A stretch of 38,355 nucleotides of DNA. Origin: a virus. Positions 12,662 to 22,070 of the stretch are shown piece by piece. Location: IMG/VR virus record IMGVR_UViG_3300040801_000659, positions 1 to 38,355 of that record; one strand, 5' to 3'. The number at the start of each line of letters is the position of its first letter. Position 1 is the stretch's first letter. Made by a program: the position numbers and the translations under genes. Below the pieces are notes generated by a model. The model saw only the letters and a list, made by a program, of their open reading frames with translations. It was not told where the DNA came from and did not search any database.

Positions 12662-13767
12662 TAGTATGCTGCGTTTTTGCGATACCCGCAAAGCGTTACA
12701 CTTATATAGGTAGCCGCTGTGTTTATAGTCGGTGTTTCCATCCATACCCACACGCCGGGCGGAATCTCCGAATTATCAAAAGTCGTATCGCTGTCCCCAG
12801 TGGTGGTGCTTGTTATTGTCGGTGCGGTGGTGTTTAAGTCAGTAGCCGAACCGCTGTTAAACGTTGCGTGCCACTGTACGTCAACGGTTACACTCGGAGT
12901 CGTACCCTGAAGCACCGCCCGCATTTCTGTTACTACTAAGGTGTCGCTGCCTCCGTTATAAAACGAACCGTAGAACCCCGTTGCGGTGGTGGTGTCCTTG
13001 CTGAACGAACCTAATACAATGGTGTCGGCTAACATCCATACTTGCGTATTTGCCGCAATGGTGTCAGCTTCGTTTAACTTTCCGTCTATCTGCGTTTGAA
13101 TAGAAGAAGTAACCCCATCAACGTAGTTTAGTTCTGTGGTGGTTAGCGTTGCCCCGTCCAGGATCTCAAGTTCAGCCTCCGTAATAGCTGCTGAACCGAT
13201 AGTAAAGCCCGTACCCGTTACAGTGCCATCAACGGTTAAATTATCCCCGTCAAATGTCAGGTCAACGTCACCCTCTAAAGTACCGTCACCTGTCCAAATG
13301 CCCACCTGGTTATCAACGGGAGTGCCCACCTTTGAAACGTCCCCACTCCCGGCAGGGGTTGACCAAGTAGGTATTGAACTTGCGCCCTGACTTTGTAAGT
13401 AAGTACCCGAAGCACCTAACGCTATTTCTGTAACGTCCCCGCTTGCGTCCGTATAGAACAACCTCCATGCTGTACCGTCTAACAAGGTAGCCGCATCGGC
13501 TGGCTCTAAGAACTGACTAACATCTGACAAGGCAGAATACAAACCCGCTTCGTTGTTTAGCTCACCCTCCCAAAGTGCGTCAAGGTCTGACACAAGCATA
13601 GTGAACGTGGTGTCATCCGCAGGGTCAGCCGCAATAACAAGTATCTGTACTGAGTCCTTGGTTAAAATAGAATCTGCCGGGAGATAGGTGTAACTATGAT
13701 CCCAGCTCTGCCCCAATAAATAAACTGAGGACAGAATTAATGTAATTGTGAATAATAACTTTTTCAT
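12661..13767 (-). CDS. Tail-fibre-like protein with signal peptide
   Basis: 368 aa. Begins with a Sec signal peptide (MKKLLFTITLILSSVYLLG, then Q). The middle has phage fibre repeats (DVTEIALGASGTYLQSQG, TLEGDVDLTFDGDNLTVDG, TTTELNYVDGVTSSIQTQID) that form trimeric shafts in many phages. The C-terminal ~120 residues form a separate beta-rich domain (TEMRAVLQGTTPSVTVDVQ), possibly receptor binding. It is the first of three consecutive genes with signal peptides. Confidence 0.8.
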   Translation of the reverse strand: MKKLLFTITLILSSVYLLGQSWDHSYTYLPADSILTKDSVQILVIAADPADDTTFTMLVSDLDALWEGELNNEAGLYSALSDVSQFLEPADAATLLDGTAWRLFYTDASGDVTEIALGASGTYLQSQGASSIPTWSTPAGSGDVSKVGTPVDNQVGIWTGDGTLEGDVDLTFDGDNLTVDGTVTGTGFTIGSAAITEAELEILDGATLTTTELNYVDGVTSSIQTQIDGKLNEADTIAANTQVWMLADTIVLGSFSKDTTTATGFYGSFYNGGSDTLVVTEMRAVLQGTTPSVTVDVQWHATFNSGSATDLNTTAPTITSTTTGDSDTTFDNSEIPPGVWVWMETPTINTAATYISVTLCGYRKNAAY

Positions 13768-13787
13768 TGTGTTTATTTATTAAGGTA

Positions 13788-14138
13788 TTAACTTCCATAT
13801 GCGCCATACCCGGCTATTAATTTGCCGTCGAATAGCATTTTATTATCTGTTGTATTTTCTAAGTCATGGTAGTAACTGCGCTCCGTTATACCGCTTATAG
13901 CGTCTATTGTTATGGTTACAATATTATTACTTGCCCCGCTTATTACTATTTCACTTGCCGTTGTTGCAGTGTCTATTGCTGTGCCACTGTCAGTTGAACG
14001 TACAGAGTAAACAAGCGTCTTTCCTGACAAGTCAACCGCCACCCCGCTATCGGTGATAGTCCCCTGCCATACAAACGACTCGTTAATATTGTATTTAATG
14101 TCTACGCTCGCCGCCCTTCTTATGTCATGTGTTGCCAT
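13788..14138 (-). CDS. Small beta-rich baseplate protein, BppU-like
   Basis: 116 aa. The arrangement NINESFVWQGTITDSGVAVD, LSGKTLVYSVRSTDSG, a beta-strand pair and a final KMLFDGKLIAGYGAYG resembles N-terminal domains of phage baseplate upper proteins and small Ig-like tail proteins. No signal peptide. It is separated by four bases from the large beta-helix gene upstream and by 20 bp from the fibre gene downstream. Likely a connector in the tail tip; confidence in the family is modest. Confidence 0.6.
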   Translation of the reverse strand: MATHDIRRAASVDIKYNINESFVWQGTITDSGVAVDLSGKTLVYSVRSTDSGTAIDTATTASEIVISGASNNIVTITIDAISGITERSYYHDLENTTDNKMLFDGKLIAGYGAYGS

Positions 14139-14142
14139 ATTT

Positions 14143-16368
14143 TTAACTTATATATGCCCCTGCGTCCCAGGGTGCGGTTTGTTGTTTAGTAACTATTACA
14201 GGTATTGTGCTTGTATCTCCATAGTCGGTTGTTTCATCCAAACCATCATCATAAGTAGCCGCCAGAGTTTCACCTGCTTCTATTGCCTCGCTACCACTTG
14301 CAAGTGAGAAATCTTCGTTGTCCTCATCCGTAAATAATGCCGCAGCCTGCACCGAAGTAAGCTCTACCGAATTAGCGTCATACCCTAAACTCTGCCATTG
14401 TGCAAAAGTAGCATCCCTCATATCAGTACGCCAACCATACGCTCCATTAGCTGAATACATAACATTGTAATCAAACGTCAGCACATCCGCACCCGTTAAA
14501 GAAGCTGCTAAAAATATTAAATGGGTTGTCGCATTTGTTGAAACGTCTACTATAATGTTATTTTTTACTACTGTGTTTTCGGGGTCGTCCCCTCCTAAGT
14601 TGGGCAATAAGTAAAGTGAATGCTGATTCGTTGCGCTCCTAATTGCATTTTCATTCCAGATGGTGTTATTATAAACCAACACCCCTTCAATAGCTTTAAT
14701 CATTATACCATTTTCGTAAGCATCTATGGTGACATTTCCATAAATAGCGGCTGTACCTGTTGAGTCCGTACCCGTTGAACCCTTATAAATAATATTAATA
14801 CCACCACCATTAACATAGTTGTATCGAATAATTGCGTCTTTCTGAAAACCTACATAAAGTGAGTGCGTTATTATCTCTTGTGAAGAATCAAAGTACCTGT
14901 GGCAGAAAATAGCATTGTTTTCTATTACTATATTCTGAACCTGGTTATCTCCTGCATCAGGTTCTTCTGTACCTACGCTGAGAACGTGCGTCCAATGTGC
15001 ATAATCTATTATATAGTTATTGTAAATATCACAACTCGTTGTGATTGTGCCCGCCTCACCGAATACATCAATAGCAATAAAACTATAAATACTGTCAATA
15101 TTAATATAGTTGTACCCAATATCTACCGAAGTAGCCCCCACGACATAAACAGCACGTTTATCCATTACCTGGTTATGGGAGTTGGTGCTTATAAATGTAT
15201 TGTATTTATAGTCAACATCCGCACCCGTAGAATAAAACCCAGATACAAAATAATTGCTGCCCGAATATAGTTGTTTATTATAGTGGTGTTGCAATACGTT
15301 TACGTTAATACCATCGTAGGAGTTATCCGCAATGAAACATCCTGTAACTGTTGAAACAGGGTTGTTTGTTTTGCCAGTTGTAGTTATTGTAGCCCTACCT
15401 GAAGCCTCCGCTAATCGTGAGCTGATAAATACACAGTCTGTATAATTAGATGTTGAAGAGGTAGCAGAAATTGATACCGCATCTATTGAATAATTATAAA
15501 ACTTACATTTCGTAAAGTTCACCTCATACCCGTCAAGTCCGGGGTTATCTGTGAAACACCTATTGGTTAACTCCTGGCAGTCAAATGTTACACGTTCAAA
15601 GTTCAAGGTTATGGCCCCAATGTTTGCATATCTCGCAGTGTATGCCGCACCCGTTGAACGCAATACAACATCCCCAATACCTTTAATTGTTAGGGGTTTT
15701 AACAAACTCAAATACGTACCCTCCGTATAAGTCCCCGTCTTAACGTAAATAGTGTCATTGTTGCTCGCTGCGTTATGCGCTGCCTGAATAGTTAAATACG
15801 GACTTCCCTCGCTACCGTCGCCCGTATCATCATCCCCGTCTTTAGCTACCCATTGAACATTTGAAGTCTCTTTTGTCGGGACTCCATAGTTGTCATTTGC
15901 CTGTGAAAGTGCAGCACCTGTCAGAACATTTTCATAAAGTACAATATTTTCTAAGTGAGGAGCAACGTTTTCAGTGCTGTCTGCGTTTGTTGTCCTTGAA
16001 ACTATCTTACAAAACAGCTTATCTTCATAGTCCACATTTTGAAAGAACTTTACTAATGGTATCTCATTCGGTGTACCGTCAGTATAAAGAAAACTATTAA
16101 CGTCTGCCGCTATCAATGTTGCATCTCCTGCCGGGGCTGAAATTGTTGCCGCTGTTTTAAACGGGACGTAACTGCCTGTAAAGTCCTTACCTGTTATAGT
16201 GAAGTGCCTTGCCTTGCCTGTTATATCTAATAACTGAGATCCCGAAACAGTTGTTAACCAAAACAGCATCCCATCAAACGGGTCTACCTCAGTTTCAGTC
16301 ACTGTGTAACTCTGCTGCGTATTCGCTATTGAATATTCCTGTGTGCTATGTGTTATATCGTAACTCAT
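14143..16368 (-). CDS. Large right-handed beta-helix tail spike
   Basis: 741 aa, no signal peptide. An N-terminal ~165-residue domain (MSYDITHSTQEYSIANTQQS; PFDGMLFWLTTVSGSQLLDI) probably attaches it to the tail. Then VAKDGDDDTGDGSEGSPYLT starts a DUF1565/PL9-type beta-helix with many Asn-rich coils (YNNYIIDYAHWT, VVKNNIIVDVS). A short C-terminal domain ends TAPWDAGAYIS. It is likely the receptor-binding or depolymerase spike. ATG 16368 overlaps the stop of the upstream gene. Confidence 0.85.
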   Translation of the reverse strand: MSYDITHSTQEYSIANTQQSYTVTETEVDPFDGMLFWLTTVSGSQLLDITGKARHFTITGKDFTGSYVPFKTAATISAPAGDATLIAADVNSFLYTDGTPNEIPLVKFFQNVDYEDKLFCKIVSRTTNADSTENVAPHLENIVLYENVLTGAALSQANDNYGVPTKETSNVQWVAKDGDDDTGDGSEGSPYLTIQAAHNAASNNDTIYVKTGTYTEGTYLSLLKPLTIKGIGDVVLRSTGAAYTARYANIGAITLNFERVTFDCQELTNRCFTDNPGLDGYEVNFTKCKFYNYSIDAVSISATSSTSNYTDCVFISSRLAEASGRATITTTGKTNNPVSTVTGCFIADNSYDGINVNVLQHHYNKQLYSGSNYFVSGFYSTGADVDYKYNTFISTNSHNQVMDKRAVYVVGATSVDIGYNYINIDSIYSFIAIDVFGEAGTITTSCDIYNNYIIDYAHWTHVLSVGTEEPDAGDNQVQNIVIENNAIFCHRYFDSSQEIITHSLYVGFQKDAIIRYNYVNGGGINIIYKGSTGTDSTGTAAIYGNVTIDAYENGIMIKAIEGVLVYNNTIWNENAIRSATNQHSLYLLPNLGGDDPENTVVKNNIIVDVSTNATTHLIFLAASLTGADVLTFDYNVMYSANGAYGWRTDMRDATFAQWQSLGYDANSVELTSVQAAALFTDEDNEDFSLASGSEAIEAGETLAATYDDGLDETTDYGDTSTIPVIVTKQQTAPWDAGAYIS

Positions 16369-17261
16369 TAAGGTATTTGTATATCATTCCCTTCGCTATC
16401 TTTTACGTTTGTTCCTTCACTGTCTGTCATATATGAACCTGATGCGGCCGTTGTCGCTGTTATATATGTTGTAAACGCTGTATATATTGCACCTAATTGC
16501 GACGCGGTAAGTGAACCACCAACAAACGCCAATCCGTATTGTCTGGCTGAATGAAACCCGGGAGAACCATTATTTAAGCAACCTAAATACAAATCTCTAT
16601 TTGTCACCCCTGCGCTGGCTATACCTGAGTGAACATCCTCATCAACCCCATTGATATTATTAACCAACTCATCATTCGCCCTACGCACCGCAACCCTCAA
16701 CCCACTGCCGTCCGTTTCTATATCTGAGAGAGTTGACAGGCAATTTATACGCCCATAACGAGTTCCCCCGGTGCGCGCTGCTATTGCCGACCACCCATTG
16801 ACTGCATCTATTGCTCCCATGTCCCAATCACCTGAATTATCTGATGAGGTATAGGTATAAAAACCGATACTACCAGAATTCTGAGTAAAGTTAGTGGCAT
16901 CAGTAGTCGGGTTGTAGTTTAGGTTTAAATACGAGTTTGTACCGTTCGTAGTGAATCCCTCGTCCGCTGTAAACGTCGGAGAGTTTACTATCGTAGCATC
17001 AAACGTGCCGGGGCTAACCCAGTTTAACAACGCTTCACTCGCTGCGTTAGAATGTTGTCGCAAGAACCAAAGACCATCCAACTCATCCCAAACGCCAGCC
17101 GAAACAAGTGAAGTGACAAACGCCCTTTGTAACGCTTCTTTTGAACTTGAAGGCTTATTTGTCATTGCATCATATACCGCCTGATAAGGGTCTAACCCTC
17201 CCCCTGCGTTTGCAAAAAAGGCGTAATAAATGGCCCTATCTATGTTGTTTGTTAAATCCAT
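16368..17261 (-). CDS. Tail protein with concanavalin-like domain
   Basis: 297 aa. The N-terminus (DLTNNIDRAIYYAFFANAGG...LQRAFVTSLVSAGVWDELDG) is typical of tail proteins in Bacteroidetes phages. It is followed by a lectin-like jellyroll (FTTNGTNSYLNLNYNPTTD, GSIGFYTYTSSDNSG, LAFVGGSLTASQLGAIYTAF) and a short hydrophilic tail (TDSEGTNVKDSEGNDIQIP). Probably part of the tail tip or a side fibre that binds sugars. Function inferred from domain type and position. Confidence 0.7.
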   Translation of the reverse strand: MDLTNNIDRAIYYAFFANAGGGLDPYQAVYDAMTNKPSSSKEALQRAFVTSLVSAGVWDELDGLWFLRQHSNAASEALLNWVSPGTFDATIVNSPTFTADEGFTTNGTNSYLNLNYNPTTDATNFTQNSGSIGFYTYTSSDNSGDWDMGAIDAVNGWSAIAARTGGTRYGRINCLSTLSDIETDGSGLRVAVRRANDELVNNINGVDEDVHSGIASAGVTNRDLYLGCLNNGSPGFHSARQYGLAFVGGSLTASQLGAIYTAFTTYITATTAASGSYMTDSEGTNVKDSEGNDIQIP

Positions 17262-17280
17262 ATCTTTTGACTTAATGTTG

Positions 17281-19449
17281 TCATAGTCCGTATGCCTCCT
17301 GTATTGTTATATCCGTTATCGTAAGGTCGCAAAGGTTACCTGAACTGTGGCTGCAAAAGTCGTTGTGTACGCTCTGCGTTGTGGTAGCAATTACCTCCTG
17401 TTCGTTGTAACCTAATGCACGCGTTAATGAAGTGCCACCTAAAGCCATCTGTGGTAAGTTAGACGTGCCACTGTTATCAATTATAGTGAAACATATCTTA
17501 TACCTCGTCCCAGCCGTTACCGAAGTGCCTGAAAGCGTTACCAGATCGTTATCTCCTATCGTGGTTTTAGTTATGTCAAATTCGCCCGATGTGGTGGAAA
17601 AAGAGTCATACTGGTTAGAAGCCATGTAACCGTTAATGAACGTCCCCGTTATGTCATCACCCCACCCGGTTTTTATCTCTATCCATTCGCCTTGTAGCTC
17701 GGATGGTGCAAAGTGTTTAGTTAATGACACCGGGAAAAACGGTACACTGTCGCTATCCGTTAGCACATCCAGGTAGTCAATCTCGCCTTTTACCGTGCCC
17801 TGTATTTTCTTTGAGGTCGTTTCATGCTGTGCCTTATAAACATCAGCGCATAGCTGTTGTATCTCATCCTCCGGACTGCCAGCGTTGGACTGCCACGCGC
17901 TTGTTGCGTTGCCGCTTACCCTGTAATTACCAAGCATTAACTCAACGCCAGATTCACCATATTGAGAATCGCCATGCGCCACCTCTATGTCAGATGGCTC
18001 TTCAAGGTTTGAGGTACTTATTGACTCCGATAAATCATTATAATCCGGCACTGTGCCCCTGTAACAAGCCTGAACAGAAAACTCTTTCCAGTACGTTAAA
18101 AAACTGGTGGGGCTTGATATACCAGTGGGGGCATATAATCGAACCGTAACCGTGCCATCGTGAGTGAACACATCAGATATAATCTCACCACTCGCATACT
18201 GACCATCAGTGACATCTATATACGTCAACGCGGTAGAGTCCCAACTTCCGTCAGCCTGTAAATAATTGAATGTCCCCGCGCCATCGTCGTTAATTATAGA
18301 GAAATTAAGCTGTGGCGTTCCCGTACCGGATCCATAAGTTGTCATTGCATTGTATGTCACATACAAGCAAAGGTTATCTGAAGCGTCCACGTCAAATGTG
18401 GTGTCATAGGTTACGTATGTTGAGGCTGGAGACCCAGAATGTGTAACCTTCAAAAGACCTCCGTCAAGCGCTTCAAAACCGCCATACATTGAAGGCAACT
18501 CAAATACCTGCTCAACAAGCCCCGCGCCCGTCTTAGTCCAAAAGTCAGTATAGGTAAAAGGTATATCAAAATTACCGTTATAGATAAGGTTCTTAGACCC
18601 GTGGTCTTGAAAAAAGTTTAAGTTCTTCCATGAAGGGGCGGCCATCAATATCCCCGAAAGCTCCATTATATTAACCCCCGATAGTGCCGTTGTGGTGTCC
18701 TCCGTGCCGTCGTCTATGTTTGTAGAAGACGAGTTGAATACCCTGTAATAATGTGAACGCGCCATATCCGGTACGCGGCATATATTCCACACGCCCGACT
18801 CCTGCATCAATATTGCATTTAACGGGAGCAGCTCCCTTTCAAGAACCTCGTAACAGCTTAACCCTACGTGGTCATCATCAAGGTGTGACTGTGGGTAAAC
18901 GTAAGCCTGTTCAAGCGGCGAGTCATCAGATGCGGACAACATGCTGTCCTCGTAAATATTCACCCTCTCTTTTACGTTCAGACCAAATCCCGTTTCACTG
19001 AGACACGCATTAATAACTTCTATTATCTTTATCGGAGTGCCTGAGCTGCCGTCGTATTCTATGTCCTGCAAATATCCTAAATCATACGCCTTGAAAGATA
19101 CCGGGTACGGTGTCGGCAACAGTGCTTGTTGGTGTTCTCCAACCATAACGTAACCCGTCCAGTAAAGCGAGGCAGACACATAAACCTCCATTTTGAACTG
19201 TTTCTCTGTGGCGTTAAAAAACTCACTAAACTGGTCTGTTGTCTGTGCATAAACATTTAACGTGGCAAGACCGCCCCTGACGGGTTTAAATAGATCACTT
19301 CTTTCGCCACGCCATTCTATCTTTAACGGGTCATCTGTTGGCGTTACGCTCGTTACGGAACCGGAATAGCCATCTTTCAACAAATCAACCTTAATGTCGT
19401 TGTCGTAAAAGTCCTTAAACTCAATCCTGTATTTAGCTCCGTAGGCCAT
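17281..19449 (-). CDS. Distal tail / baseplate hub protein
   Basis: 722 aa. It directly follows the tape measure gene (ATG overlaps at 19449), where siphoviruses encode Dit or tail-associated hub proteins. The first ~150 residues (KYRIEFKDFYDNDIKVDL, EVYVSASLYWTGYVMVGE) are beta-rich and look like a hub N-terminal domain. The rest holds several beta-sandwich stretches and no recognised lysozyme or peptidase motif. It probably forms the tail tip on which fibres sit. Confidence 0.75.
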   Translation of the reverse strand: MAYGAKYRIEFKDFYDNDIKVDLLKDGYSGSVTSVTPTDDPLKIEWRGERSDLFKPVRGGLATLNVYAQTTDQFSEFFNATEKQFKMEVYVSASLYWTGYVMVGEHQQALLPTPYPVSFKAYDLGYLQDIEYDGSSGTPIKIIEVINACLSETGFGLNVKERVNIYEDSMLSASDDSPLEQAYVYPQSHLDDDHVGLSCYEVLERELLPLNAILMQESGVWNICRVPDMARSHYYRVFNSSSTNIDDGTEDTTTALSGVNIMELSGILMAAPSWKNLNFFQDHGSKNLIYNGNFDIPFTYTDFWTKTGAGLVEQVFELPSMYGGFEALDGGLLKVTHSGSPASTYVTYDTTFDVDASDNLCLYVTYNAMTTYGSGTGTPQLNFSIINDDGAGTFNYLQADGSWDSTALTYIDVTDGQYASGEIISDVFTHDGTVTVRLYAPTGISSPTSFLTYWKEFSVQACYRGTVPDYNDLSESISTSNLEEPSDIEVAHGDSQYGESGVELMLGNYRVSGNATSAWQSNAGSPEDEIQQLCADVYKAQHETTSKKIQGTVKGEIDYLDVLTDSDSVPFFPVSLTKHFAPSELQGEWIEIKTGWGDDITGTFINGYMASNQYDSFSTTSGEFDITKTTIGDNDLVTLSGTSVTAGTRYKICFTIIDNSGTSNLPQMALGGTSLTRALGYNEQEVIATTTQSVHNDFCSHSSGNLCDLTITDITIQEAYGL

Positions 19450-21425
19450 TATCCAACTCTATTATATATATCTGTTGCGTGGTCGCTTGATGTTTTTATG
19501 TCGTTGCCGTATAATATACTTTTATGTTTCGTTGAAAAGTATTTATCTGTTGGTATTGGCGTGAATGAACTGCCCGAAGAACCACCGCCAGAGAAGCCAC
19601 CCGCACTAACAAAAGAACCAAACCCCTTTAAAGCAAGTCCACCTAAAACAAGTGCAACCCCCTGCGGAGTAGCAATCATTTTAAGACCCGCCATTATCAT
19701 TATGTCGCCAGCCGCCTGTAATATCATTGCCCCTATGTCTTCAAGAGTGTCTTTTAAATCCTGAGTCCCGGCTGCAACTTGCCCCATGCTTTCAGCGAAA
19801 GAAGAACCTATTTGAGAGAAGGCAACCGCAAGAACATCTGACAAACTTTCTGACTCATCTTTAATGCCCCTGAATTGTAATTTAATAGCATCGTGCAGGC
19901 TCTTAACGTCCTCCGGTGTATTATTTGACAACTCCCGAAAACTTGCCGCCAGGTCAGCATTTATTTGCATCATTAACGACCCATCGTTATACAAATCATC
20001 TGAAAACATGAATCCCATAACGTCGGACGCTATCTCTCCCCATTCAGATGAGGTCATATCAAAATCAGATATAATGCGAAGTTTAGCAGGAATTTTAACG
20101 TTTTTATCACCACTACCAAACAGTCCCCCATCTTGACCATCCCATGCGTTCCACCATCCATCTTTTTCGTCAGTACCGCCACCACCAAAGCTGCCAGCAC
20201 TACCCGTCCACTCTTTATCTCCCGTTAGTTTTTTCAACTGCCGCCATAAAGGTATCTGGTTTTTAAGTGAAGTATATAACCCTACGTTGTAATCTAAGAC
20301 GGCCTTCATGGGCAACATTAAATCCTGAAACGCCTTTATAACACCCTTACCACCTTTTTCACCCGTTATTATTTGGGACTGCGTTTGTAGCGCGTCCGAA
20401 GCCAGGTCAACCGCGCCTTTTAGATTACCCGTACCTCCCGCTTCATCAGCGATGGTTAATATTAACCCCTCATAACTTGACTTCAATATAGCGAGACTAC
20501 CGCGCAGCGTGTCTAACTGAACAGTGGCCATCTCTTTGGCCGCCCCCTTTGCGTTATTGTATGCCTCTGTAAGTTTTGGGATGGTGTCTATTTGCTTACC
20601 CAATACAAGTAACGCAGTCTTTGCCCTTTCGCCTACCTCATCCTGTGCGTTAGCAAGCGTTATGCCCTTAGAAGATAAATCACGTAGCTTCTCCGAAAGC
20701 GTACCTCCTTCGCTACCCAACTCACTCATTATCTTCTTGAGCGAAGTACCCGCCATCGAGCCGCTTATACCAGCATCAGCGAGTACAGAAAGCATTGCAG
20801 TTGTCTCCTCAATACTAACCCCCGCAGCCCTCGCAACCGGAGCAACATATTTCATGGACTCTTTGAACTTCTCAAGGTCTAAAGCTGAAGAAGTGAATGA
20901 ACGCGCCATGAGGTCAGTAACACGCCCCGCCTCTGCCGCATCAAGTCCGAAACCGCGTATAGTTGTACCCGCTACCTCTGCCGCCTCTGCAAGCTCTGAA
21001 CCTGTCGCTGCCGCCAAATCAAGCGTAGCCTCCGAGGCTTTTAGTATCTCCTCAGTGGTGAAACCTAACTTAGCATATTCTTTTTGGAGTTGTGCAACCT
21101 CTGACGCGGTAAACTTAGTTGAACCCCCCAGTTTTTTAGCGGAGTCTTCAAGCTGCTTAAACTCCTCATCGGTCGCCCGTGTAATCGACTTAACGTCTGC
21201 CATAGACTGCTCGAAGTCCATGATAGTCCTGCCCGCACCACGCATAACAGAAGTCAGTCCCGCAATACCAGCCGTGACACCAAGAAACGGAGTGAGGCCA
21301 GCACCCATTTTGTTAATGCTTTTACCGAACCCCTTCATTGAAGCCTTCGCCCCCGCTAACCCCTGCTTAAACTTGGTATTGTTCGCGGTTATTATCGCTG
21401 ATAAATATGCCGGTGTGTTAGCCAT
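19449..21425 (-). CDS. Tail tape measure protein
   Basis: 658 aa. Residues ~60-270 match the TP901-type phage tail tape measure domain (DFEQSMADVKSITRATDEEF, EVAGTTIRGFGLDAAEAGRV, VLADAGISGSMAGTSLKKIM). The C-terminal half has hydrophobic segments (MIMAGLKMIATPQGVALVLG) that may enter the host membrane. At about 1.5 angstrom per residue its length predicts a tail near 100 nm. It overlaps the GT reading frame by 8 bp. Confidence 0.95.
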   Translation of the reverse strand: MANTPAYLSAIITANNTKFKQGLAGAKASMKGFGKSINKMGAGLTPFLGVTAGIAGLTSVMRGAGRTIMDFEQSMADVKSITRATDEEFKQLEDSAKKLGGSTKFTASEVAQLQKEYAKLGFTTEEILKASEATLDLAAATGSELAEAAEVAGTTIRGFGLDAAEAGRVTDLMARSFTSSALDLEKFKESMKYVAPVARAAGVSIEETTAMLSVLADAGISGSMAGTSLKKIMSELGSEGGTLSEKLRDLSSKGITLANAQDEVGERAKTALLVLGKQIDTIPKLTEAYNNAKGAAKEMATVQLDTLRGSLAILKSSYEGLILTIADEAGGTGNLKGAVDLASDALQTQSQIITGEKGGKGVIKAFQDLMLPMKAVLDYNVGLYTSLKNQIPLWRQLKKLTGDKEWTGSAGSFGGGGTDEKDGWWNAWDGQDGGLFGSGDKNVKIPAKLRIISDFDMTSSEWGEIASDVMGFMFSDDLYNDGSLMMQINADLAASFRELSNNTPEDVKSLHDAIKLQFRGIKDESESLSDVLAVAFSQIGSSFAESMGQVAAGTQDLKDTLEDIGAMILQAAGDIMIMAGLKMIATPQGVALVLGGLALKGFGSFVSAGGFSGGGSSGSSFTPIPTDKYFSTKHKSILYGNDIKTSSDHATDIYNRVG

Positions 21426-21708
21426 TACTTTTTTTGTTATGTTCTCGCATCTCTTGTTTTAACCTGTCTAAATCTTCCTGCGTCACCTCGACCGTCTCGT
21501 TGTCCCACGGTAACGGTAGCACCTTTTTTGCATCCTGCGGCCTGTGTTTATAACCATAGACAGGTTTGTTTACTACCGCTGTCAATATTATCCTGGTCTG
21601 CTCCCAACTCTCTTTTAATTTAGTCTCCTCCCTTTGGACAAAACCCCCGACTGCATTGAAAAACTGACGGGGGGTTAAGTCTAAAAACTCAATTAAATTG
21701 TAACCCAT
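21418..21708 (-). CDS. Tail assembly chaperone, T part of the G/GT frameshift product
   Basis: 96 aa if started at the ATG at 21708, but the frame is open upstream to the slippery run at 21747-21755, adding ITYDDIEALAFGQ. The fold markers WEQTRIILTAVVNKP and LPLPWDNE are typical of the C-terminal part of GT proteins. It is therefore probably made mainly as a -1 frameshift fusion with the 21744-22070 product, which links the tube protein to the tape measure during assembly. Independent translation from 21708 cannot be excluded. Confidence 0.8.
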   Translation of the reverse strand: MGYNLIEFLDLTPRQFFNAVGGFVQREETKLKESWEQTRIILTAVVNKPVYGYKHRPQDAKKVLPLPWDNETVEVTQEDLDRLKQEMREHNKKSNG

Positions 21709-21743
21709 CTGACCGAAAGCTAACGCCTCTATGTCATCGTAGG

Positions 21744-22070
21744 TTATTTTTTTTTATCCGTTTCGTTACCCTCCTTCTTTGAACTCATATCCTCAGCGAA
21801 ACACTCAATAGCCTTCGCCAAAATACTACTGTCCTCATCCAGCAAGTCACCGACTGCCTCAATGCTTTCAACCTTGCACTCCTCCTTGTTCAGTCTCGCA
21901 CCCTCAACAAACCCGAAGTAAACGAACGTAAACGTGTCGCCTATCTTGCGGTTCATTAAGTCAAACGAAAGCATGTCATTCATACTAAGTCCAAGCTCAT
22001 CACCGATCAACCTGAGTGCGTTCCAACTATACCTGATAGGGAGGCTCCCCCTTGTCGTTTCTATTCTCAT
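21744..22070 (-). CDS. Tail assembly chaperone, G part
   Basis: 108 aa, MRIETTRGSLPIRYSWNALR, helical, like gpG-type chaperones between tube and tape measure genes. It ends ...ETDKKK-stop, and the three Lys codons are nine consecutive A (21755-21747), the slippery site for -1 frameshifting into the T frame. ATGA with the tube gene upstream. The 0-frame product should be the more abundant one. Confidence 0.85.
   Translation of the reverse strand: MRIETTRGSLPIRYSWNALRLIGDELGLSMNDMLSFDLMNRKIGDTFTFVYFGFVEGARLNKEECKVESIEAVGDLLDEDSSILAKAIECFAEDMSSKKEGNETDKKK
21747..21755 (-). promoter_or_regulatory. Programmed -1 frameshift site (A9)
   Basis: Zero frame reads GAT AAA AAA AAA TAA. A one-base backward slip on A-AAA-AAA gives ATA ACC TAC GAT and stays open to the stop at 21418. 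The +1 frame closes after four codons at a TGA. This is the direction expected for lambda-type G/GT expression. Confidence 0.85.

Noticed and set aside
20524-21462. 312-aa ORF on the plus strand opposite the tape measure gene
   Set aside because: It is low-complexity Ser/Ala/Pro-rich, with no known motif, and lies antisense to a clear tape measure protein. All other supported genes are on the minus strand.
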